Source: Tubulanus polymorphus (Eukaryota > Nemertea > Palaeonemertea > Tubulaniformes > Tubulanidae). Taken from it: 64,000 nt of DNA. The stretch is taken from the NCBI RefSeq assembly GCF_964204645.1, contig NC_134030.1, forward strand, positions 16,559,110 through 16,623,109. The letters are read 5' to 3'. Below are positions 56,175 through 64,000 of this stretch, in pieces. Position numbers and translations under genes: made by a program. The notes below the pieces were generated by a model. It had not been told where the DNA came from and ran no database searches. It saw only the letters and a list, made by a program, of their open reading frames with translations. How positions within the stretch are numbered: position 1 is the stretch's first letter; every line of letters starts with the position of its first letter.

Positions 56175-58910
56175 TTACCAAGTATGACCCGGAACCGAGG
56201 TCGAGAGCCCCCTCAAACAAGCCTGACTCCTGGTACCTAATGTCACAAAATTTCATTACGTGTTTATGATTATTAAAGAATAGTCCACTGGCACACGACG
56301 GCACGGCTCGTGAACGCAGTGATTGTGCAGTGGGGCAGACTTTAATTCCCTTTCCTTCACATTGTAAGAATTCTTTGGAATTAAATTCTGTACAAAAATC
56401 ACCGGAATGGGATACACCGAATCGTCGACCATGCAGGTAGGGCTTAAATTTCTTTATTCCCTCCATAATCGCAGCCATCTCACGCTGTGTCGTATCCCAA
56501 TTTCGCTCTCTAGGGAGGAAGTTGCGACCGCCATACGCTATGACTCGTTCCTCATTGTTGATGCGTTGGCAGAGAACGATGCCGATAGCTGTCGCGCTGG
56601 CGTCAGTGTGAAGTTCGAAGGGTATGCTAAAATTTGGGAATGTCAAAAGCGGAGGGCTAGTAAGTGCAGATTTAAGGGACTCAAAAGCTCGTGAACACTC
56701 GTCTGTCCATTCGAATTTAGCGTTTTTTCTGGTCAAAGCATATAGAGGCGCGCAAATTTCGCTAAATCTTGGGATGAATTTCCTGTAGTATGTAGCCAGG
56801 CCTACAAATGATCTGAGATCTTTTAACGTTCTTGGAGTTGGATATTCCACAATTGCCTTACATTTCCCAGGATCGGGTTCGACTCCCTTGGCACTGAGAA
56901 TATGCCCTAGGTATAGTATACTCTCCATGGCGAATCTGCATTTAGACGGTTTCAAGGTCAGTCCAGCCTCCCTTAGGCGTAGGAAAACTTGCTCCAAATG
57001 ATTCAAATGCTCGTCAAATGAATTGGAAAACACTACGATATCATGGAGGTAAATTAGACATATTTTCCAGCTAAGACCTCGTAGCACGTTTTCCATCAGT
57101 CGTTCAAAAGTGCTAGGCGCATTACATAAGCCGAAAGGTAAACGATTGAATTCAAATAGGCCACGACTACAGGTAAATGCGGTAATTGGTTTCGAATGTT
57201 CATCAACCTCTAATTGCCAATAGCCAGAGCGCAAATCCAATGAAGTAAAATACTTTGGTTGGGCACTGCCTAGACTATCAATTATGTCGTCACAACGAGG
57301 CATCGGGAATGAATCCTTCCGAGTTACCTCGTTACCTTTCGGTAGTCCACGCAGAACCGAGTCTGTCCATTTTTCTTTTTGACTAGCACGACCGGACTAC
57401 TCCATGGTGAGTTCGATTCTCGGATAATGCCGGCACGTGCCATCTTGTCGACCTCTATCTCCTCTACTTGTCTCATCTCTGGGGTCCTCCGATACGCGCT
57501 TTGTCTTATTGGTGGGTGTCCTTGAACATTTATAGTATGTTTAACTAAAGAGGTGTGGCCCAATTCATTATCATTGTTTGCAAAAACATCGCGATACTCC
57601 ATTAGCAAATCTGACAATCTAAGTTTTTCCTGATTACTTAGTTTCGAGCCCGTCAGATCGACATCTGGCGGATCCGCATGAAAATTGGGAGTAGATGTGA
57701 TGATATTGCATACCCCGGATTTGGTTGACCTTTCGGTTTTGACGATATCGTTCGTTACATTGAACGGTACAGTGGATAGATGACCTAGCGTGGTGTTTTT
57801 GTATAACCTAATGGCTTTGACAGTTGGATTGCATATGCGGAAAGGAACTGTCTGATCTTGTACTAAAGCAATTACTTTTGCCCCGACAAGATTCGTTTTA
57901 TGCAGCCTGGTATTTGGCTCTATTAGACATTCGGTGCCGTTTTGTACGTTTTTCATCACTTTAGCTGGTATGATAACTTCGGTAAAAGGGGGAATAATTT
58001 CGCTTTCCTGAACACAGACTCGAGCGTCATGGACTAAATCGAACTGTTTTTGCAATGATACAGGTTCGGTCCCTGGAAATTGCACAGTACCAGTTCCCAG
58101 ATCTAATATTGCACCATGAGGTGTCAGAAAGTCCATACCTAATATAACATCGTAAGCCAAATCGGCTGCGACTTGAGCTTGTATTTCAAATTTTCCTTGA
58201 CCGATCTCAAGTAGAAAGGTTGTGGTTCCTAGCATTCTGATAGGAGAGCCATTGGCCGAATGTACATTAGTACTAAATCCACTACATAACTCCTTATCTT
58301 TGAAATAGACCAAATTTTTAAATATAGAATGACTGATAACCGTAATCTCACTGCCACTATCAACAAGGACCGTGACGGTGTTTCCGCCTATCTTCCCATG
58401 AACGGAATTTGCCACTGAAGCCAGAATAGTTCGGGGAGTATCCCGTCCATTGATGACAGCCGATTCAAGTAAACTCTTCTTGACCCAGTTTACTAAGTTA
58501 TAAAAGAAATCGCGAGAAATGTCCCTAAGGCAGTAAATGTAATGTATGAGGCTCCACATAATTGATAAGCAAATAAAAGGTGTAATATCTATGAAAATAT
58601 TGAACAGTCGTTTTCCCGACAACCAGAAGTGTGCCAAGGTATCAGCACATTTCGATATAATGGAATAAAGTAGGGTAGTGAAAAAGATTATGTATGTTAA
58701 CACTTCTGAGAACACATCATAAGCCGATCGAGACACAGTCCGGGTTACATTTGTGAAATGAGCGTATTGACCAACTCCCCGTGGCTGGATAATAGTTTCA
58801 TCTTGTAACCCAGTTGGTTGGTGAAGTTGATGTGATATTGTAGGTTCTGATATGGTATGTTGTTGTGTAGGATGCGTGGGGTTTGTAATGTTGAGCCCGC
58901 TTATACCCAC
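56134..58910 (-). pseudogene. pol: Gypsy pol: membrane segments, protease, RT, RNase H
   Basis: The first frame (58910-57324) begins with about 60 polar residues. Two or three hydrophobic segments follow (around residues 70-128, VLTYIIFFTTLLYSI and FICLSIMWSLIHYIYCL), then protease VTVLVDSGSEITVIS (about 183-197) and YDVILGMDFLTPHGA, then the start of RT. An 8-bp tandem duplication (GTAACGAG) at about 57325 breaks the frame. The second frame has FTSLDLRSGYWQLEVDEHSK, FNRLPFGLCNAPSTF, the catalytic box as YLHDIVVFS (His for the first Asp), and RNase H LHTDASATAIGIVLCQ. After about 56420 the frame no longer matches and no integrase appears. Confidence 0.9.
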
Positions 58911-58921
58911 CGTATGACGGG

Positions 58922-61900
58922 CTGAATCTAGTTTCCCTGATTCGGAGGCCTCTGGGCGGAAGTACTATGGTTATAGTTTCCGTAATTACGCGGCGATGCA
59001 TGGCGGGATTGGTATTGGTTTGTGTGCCTTGTGTATGAGTTTGAGGGCGGCTGATAAGTGTTTTGATAATTGTTGTGATTGTTCCGTCGTCCACGAAAAG
59101 ATTGTCCGTCCCTGCAGTAGTGAGCTGTGTGGCCTAAACGCTTACGCCGACCGCATATGGGTTCACCTGTCGTGCTACGTAAATTGCGTTGGGCACCCCC
59201 ATCTGTCGGCCTATTGTTCTGGGATTGAATACTACGGACCTCAGCCAGAAGAGAAGATATTTCCTCTTTTAGGGACTTCAAAATTTCAGACTCTGGGCTG
59301 CTAATTGCATTGACAGTAGGCGGGGTTTCTAGTTGATTAATTATCTCCGCCGTGCGGTTCCTGAACTTCGCTGAAAAAGCTGAATCACTGAAACGCTGAA
59401 ACGCAGAAATAAAAACGCTGAAATTTCAGGGAATTTCCGAAAAACGCCGAAATTTCAGGGAATTCCCGAAAAACGCTGAAATCGTGCTAGGTACCAACAA
59501 TACACGTTTTGAAATATTTTCCGGGCCGGTGTCCGCTGCCGAGTCCTGAACCGTGTTTTAGTCTCTACCTTCGGTTACAGAGACACGTATGGACAGTATG
59601 TGTGGAGTATACTTCTAGAGGGCCACTTGTTGGACAAATTAATTCGCTTGAAATCCGGATTTTTAATGCATACAGGCAGCATAATGAGGAAAACCCATTC
59701 ACAAACCGTGCAAGCCAACTTAAACACTATGCTCAATATTCCCTGCAAGACGCAAAATATCTTATTTGAACGTTCATGTATAAAACATGGAGTAACTTTT
59801 CTTTTGTCAACACATTGATGGGCGACGGACTATGTCACTATGGTATTCTCTGAAGGAGGTAAATTAAATTTGACAGCTAGTTATATAAATGATGCAGCTT
59901 TTGGACAAAAGGGATCTAACTAAATTTCTTTTTAATTCACTGTGGAATGGAATGGAATGGATTGACGCCAATGGCATGCAGTAGGCCCCTACGTATGGGT
60001 CATACTGATTAGCGTCAACCAATTAATCTAAATCGGGCTAACCATTCAACAACTGTGAATAATTTATTTGCTGTGGCGTGATAATAATTAGTTTTTTTGA
60101 AGAAATGACATACCAACTGTTAGAAAAATGTACCGATTCTTATTTTTAGACTACTACTGAATCTATAAAAGGAGGAGTCATAGACAAAGTTGATTTGCTT
60201 AGCTGGTGACACTTCTTGTCAAGTACATCATCTCAAGTACTGGGTGTTTTGTAAGTTTAATTTCAGTATTTATTTACTAAGTGCTGTTCTCTCAGACCTC
60301 AGTGCTTTCAAACTAGGCCCACCCCATAGGCTATATAGTCCAGGGTGTATTAGCCACTATTCTTTTATATCCGACTAAAATGCACCTTTTTCTATTTTTA
60401 GATGCAGGCTTAGAATGTGCAAATTTTTTGAGATACTGAGAAATCAGATGGCACCAGTAAACTTCAACTGCGAAATTTGCAGCAGGATAGCTGAACGACA
60501 CAATTTTTTAAAATAAAATGGCTATTCGAATGCTATTTCAATAATAACTTGATTCAACCAGAGAGAAATAAGTCAATTGCGGATGTACAGTACACCCACT
60601 TTTCTTCCCTGTTTCCTGGTACCAAATTTTTAGTCTTAAGCTAAGCGATATTCTAAGGTATACTAGTGGATTTCATTAGAATATGAAGCAATGGAACCAG
60701 AATTCTAGCCAGAGTTAAGCGAACTATTGATTCTGATATAATGTAAGAACTGATTTCCTTTGTACTCTTGCAGAATGTGTTATTTCAAGCTGTTAAATAA
60801 TATAGTTAGACAAATGTCCAATTATTGGATCTTTCTTGTTGACTCGTTTAATTTTGTGAGTATAGAGTTCCAGTCAATCCACAATGTGCAGTGCCTAGCC
60901 TTCATCTACACTAAAGCCATGCCTGTGTATGGGAAAAAAATATCGTTCGACTCCTATAGGCCAGACACATCAAAGCATGCAATACATTGCAGATAGTAGT
61001 CTCCGGCAAGTCGAAAGAGAAAGTAAACCAGGTTTTACCCCGTACCCTACCCGGGAACAAAGACACTTAAAGATTCCTTCCTCCTTGTAGAAATTGTAGA
61101 AATATGGCACCCAATTGTAGCAATGCTAAGTACAGTATACTATGACGGTTGAACCTTTATTAACGAATTTCAATGACACCGAAAATAGAATCAAAATAAT
61201 CATTAGTTCCATGCTAGCACTATATTTGGGTTATCAGGTTCAGCCTAACTGTACTTTCATTCAGCTACTACTTGTATGAGACTTGGCAATGATAAGTTGC
61301 AAGAAATCACCAAACATAAGAAAAAATATTGTGAATTAATATTACTGTGATTAAGAATTTATTCAAATGAAGTGATAACTTCATTGTTAGATCGTGCCGG
61401 TATATGCACATAAAACTATGGCAAAAAACACATCTAACAATTCACGCAATCCGCAATCGATCAAGTCGGTCATGACGACGACCTTAAGGCATGTCTCTGT
61501 AACCGAAGGTAGAGCATAAAACACGGTTCAGGACTCGTCAGCGGACACCGGCCCGGAAAACATTTCAAAACGTGTATTGTCGGTACCTAGCACGATTTCA
61601 GCGTTTTTCGGGAATTCCCTGAAATTTCGGCGTTTTTCGGAAATTCCCTGAAATTTCAGCGTTTTTATTTCAGCTTTTCAGTGTTTCCGCTTTTTCAGCG
61701 AAGTTCAGGAACCGCTCCGCCGTGAGGGCGTGATTAACGGCTTCATCAATCGACTTGGGGTGTTGTATTAGCACGAATTTTCGAAGGTCCGATCTTAACC
61801 CTGCGAGAAATATCTGTAGCCTAGATGCGGGAGGGGTTCCTAATTTAGAAAATTTAGATGTCAGATCTTCCGTAAATGACCGTACGGGCTCATGAGGACC

Positions 61901-62590
61901 CTGTTTCCTACCTAGCAGGGCCTGCTCCTGAACCCAATACAGGTCCTTTGGATCTAACTTCGACTGGAGACCATCCTTAATATGTGCATACGTAGGGGTC
62001 CCGGGGCCAGTTTATTGCGATATTATATCATCAAAGTGGTCCCGCGCAATATCTGTTAGATATGCGGGCAAAGCAGACGCTCTCACCCCATCACTCCACC
62101 GATTAAGTGACGCTAACGCCTCAAAATCGCGAATAAATCTCGAAAAATCTCTCGAAGATTTTCCTGAAAATTTCTCCAATTTAGGAGGATGGAAAAGTGG
62201 CTTCTCGAGCCTGTGAACTAAAAGATTTAGGTCGTCCTGATATTCTGCAGCCCTATCGGGGGTCACATGACAATACGACGCGATAGGTGGGGGCGGTGGT
62301 GTAGGTGGGGTAGCCACAGAATATATCGGCGATTGCATGCCCGGCGTCGGTGCTACTCGAGGTGGCGGCACCGCCGGTGGCTCAAATGCAGGCCGCAAAT
62401 ATGGAACATCAGCAGTCGACCGAGGGGTACTCGAGGCAAAAGTAACAGAAGTGACAGCGGGTGGATTAAATGAATGTGACGTTACGTATTCTCTCTGAAT
62501 ACGGGGTGGCCTAACCGTAACTGTGTTAGAATCGTCCTCACTCCCAGTGTCGGACTGTGTTACAACCGTATGAACCTCCATAGAAAACAA
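58922..62590 (-). pseudogene. gag: Gypsy gag, split by a 2.36-kb insert
   Basis: The N-terminal frame 62590-62012 is Pro-rich (APTPGMQSPIYSVATPPTPP), then the capsid-like LEKFSGKSSRDFSRFIRDFE. After a stop at 62012 the capsid continues in another frame to about 61724 (LLGRKQGPHEPVRSFTEDLT). The insert 59354-61715 follows. The remainder (to about 58925) has EEISSLLAEVRSIQSQNNRP and a nucleocapsid knuckle ICGRRKRLGHTAHYC, in which the second Cys of CX2CX4HX4C is Arg. Gag packages the RNA; this copy is broken. Confidence 0.85.
59354..61715. mobile_element. 2.36-kb TIR element inserted in gag
   Basis: Inverted ends of about 225-240 bp (59354-59592 and 61492-61715) beginning GCGGTTCCTGAACTTCGCTG. 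The host sequence TCCGCCGT is repeated on both sides (59346-59353, 61716-61723), extendable to 10 bp if the TIR is taken shorter. Long TIRs with an 8-10 bp duplication fit a Mutator-like or hAT-like non-autonomous element. The TIR is built of short repeats of CGCTGAAATTTCAGGGAAT. The interior, about 1.9 kb, shows no transposase. Confidence 0.88.
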
Positions 62591-62721
62591 TTAAAATTCT
62601 ACACATTAATCGAAAATAGTAATTCAAGTAGGGACTCGCTTGGTATAGCAAGAAAATACGCTGAAAATGAAAGGTCGAATTAGTATAAAGAAAAAAAAAT
62701 AATTAGTAGCGTACTCACCAA

Positions 62722-62739
62722 GACCGTGGTTCTCCACCA
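62722..62739 (-). promoter_or_regulatory. Primer-binding-site candidate
   Basis: Minus strand TGGTGGAGAACCACGGTC starts two bases inside the 5' LTR. TGG at its start fits a tRNA 3' CCA end. The matching tRNA was not identified. Confidence 0.6.
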
Positions 62740-62741
62740 GT

Positions 62742-63081
62742 TGATATAGAGGTCCTAGCTCAGAAGTAAGAACTACGGTTAATAGTTGGAAAATGTAATT
62801 TTATTGTAGTACTCAAAGCGAGAGCTGAGTGTAAGTGACCACGAGTCAGAGAAAAGAGAGAGAGCGACGTGTGTCTCTGGGTTTTAAACCCATGAGGACA
62901 CGTCATCAGGAGTGTTAAAACAATAGCCAGAAGGCTAGACATATTATCATTATTATCAGTACTGACCATATGACCAGCACACAGGACTTTGATTGATCAG
63001 GTCATGTGTCCCGAGCACTCGTCTTACGGAACAGTACTGCCTGTAAATAACATGTATTATTAACATACATTCTATATATCA
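62742..63081 (-). repeat. 5' LTR of the Gypsy element
   Basis: 340 bp, about 98% like the LTR at 43951-44291, followed by CATG (63082-63085). It carries the same TG...CA ends. Confidence 0.93.
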
Positions 63082-63085
63082 CATG

Positions 63086-64000
63086 TTTATTTTTATCCTG
63101 TCTGACCGCAGCCTGGAAAACAAAAAATTATAGAACTTTTCACGGAAGTTGTAGATGTTGAACACCAGACAAGACTGACATTAACTTTTAGTGGCTTTTA
63201 ACATATTTATGCCCCCTAGCTCATATCCTGCATTCGGTCATATGCAACTTAATTATTAACAAAATTAAGTCTAAGACAAACGAAATAAAATCATTTTAAT
63301 TGAATTTGAAAAGAAAGTAAACCTCATGGCTTGTGCGTGTTTAAAGGCCGAGGAGCAGTATAAAAGCCCAATCAATGTCAAAGATGGCAGTACCCATGAA
63401 GCAATAGTGCAGTGGAGAGCTCCTCCACTGGAAATCTCCTATTTTCTCTGTCATTTATCCGATTTGGACCCTCCTTTTTGTCCGACATATGTATTAATGT
63501 GTAATATATTCATTTCTGCAGTCAAAAATATGTTTTAGGCCCTCCTCTACGAGAAATTAAGCTTTTTATTTGGTATTTCCTTCAAAATTTGAATCTTTGA
63601 ATGACATAGAGGGAGGAGTTATCCAGTGAATTAGTGTAGCTCACAGAGCACATTAACAGTAATTTGATACCTATAGTCATCAGTATACATAAACAAAACA
63701 TAGCCTCGTTCATAGTACCAAAATTTGGCATCATCAAAACTTTTTCTATGGTCAATGGATCAGTCTGAAATTTCGTACACTTGTTTAGCTATCTACCATC
63801 AATGTTGTGTCCTAATTTCATCGAAATCGGATAAAAATTGATGATTTTCAAAAAATTTGAAATGTCTCTAAAATTTTTAATCTTGGCCCTATCTCTACAA
63901 AAAAAGATCGCTAGCATCAGATTTTCATTCCCACTATGACTAGATTATTTAAAATTAGTTTAGAACTTGATATGAAACCTTTTTTGAATTTGTCAAATTT
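63086..64000. other. Right flank, probably Harbinger upstream sequence then unassigned
   Basis: Because the LTR element sits in a CATG duplication at the Harbinger start codon, the DNA just right of 63085 should be the transposon's original 5' side. No second Harbinger ORF or TIR was recognised. A short frame at 63326-63538 has no family features. Confidence 0.4.

Overview
The window is metazoan nuclear DNA, probably from a marine invertebrate; the species cannot be named from the sequence. The reasons are GT-AG introns, several classes of animal transposable elements, microsatellites and moderate GC, with no bacterial operons. It is a nest of mobile elements carrying one large, apparently intact, intron-containing gene.

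1-18.3 kb: host flank, then a complete 16.4-kb Polinton/Maverick (adintovirus-like) element at 1912-18285. It has 85-bp terminal inverted repeats (TIRs) starting AGTAATAG and a perfect 6-bp target duplication, GGCGCT. The element is AT-rich and compact. It encodes two zinc-finger proteins, a packaging ATPase, a chromodomain integrase, major and minor capsid proteins, small membrane proteins and a protein-primed family B DNA polymerase. Most genes have small frame breaks. The polymerase is interrupted inside motif C by an intein with a two-motif LAGLIDADG homing endonuclease. Nearly every start codon sits in a repeated motif, TAATTTTTTT-N4-6-TATAAATG, including inside both TIRs; I interpret this as a virus-type promoter.

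18.3-30.9 kb: a 5'-truncated LINE, a decayed gene with USP-type and Ulp1-type protease domains, a 403-bp foldback element with Polinton-like ends, and a second AT-rich Polinton-like block. That block has HNH endonuclease remnants, integrase, membrane proteins and penton. Its integrase block is inverted and reordered relative to element 1, and it lacks polymerase, ATPase and major capsid genes.

30.9-43.9 kb: a 146-bp tandem array, a basic coiled-coil gene remnant, a 139-bp palindrome, a long stretch without genes, a broken Ty3/Gypsy element on the + strand (protease and integrase only) containing a hAT-like MITE, and a HARBI1-type transposase.

43.95-63.1 kb: a Ty3/Gypsy LTR retroelement on the minus strand. 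Its LTRs are about 98% alike and it has a CATG duplication, a polypurine tract and a primer-binding-site candidate. It carries gag, a pol with unusual N-terminal membrane segments, and an env-like ORF; no integrase is seen. A 2.36-kb TIR element is inserted in gag. Between env and the 3' LTR lies a multi-exon gene (46227-53883, minus) for a zinc-finger/tyrosine-recombinase-like protein; its last eight exons stay in frame for 1044 residues. An 88-bp satellite fills one of its introns.
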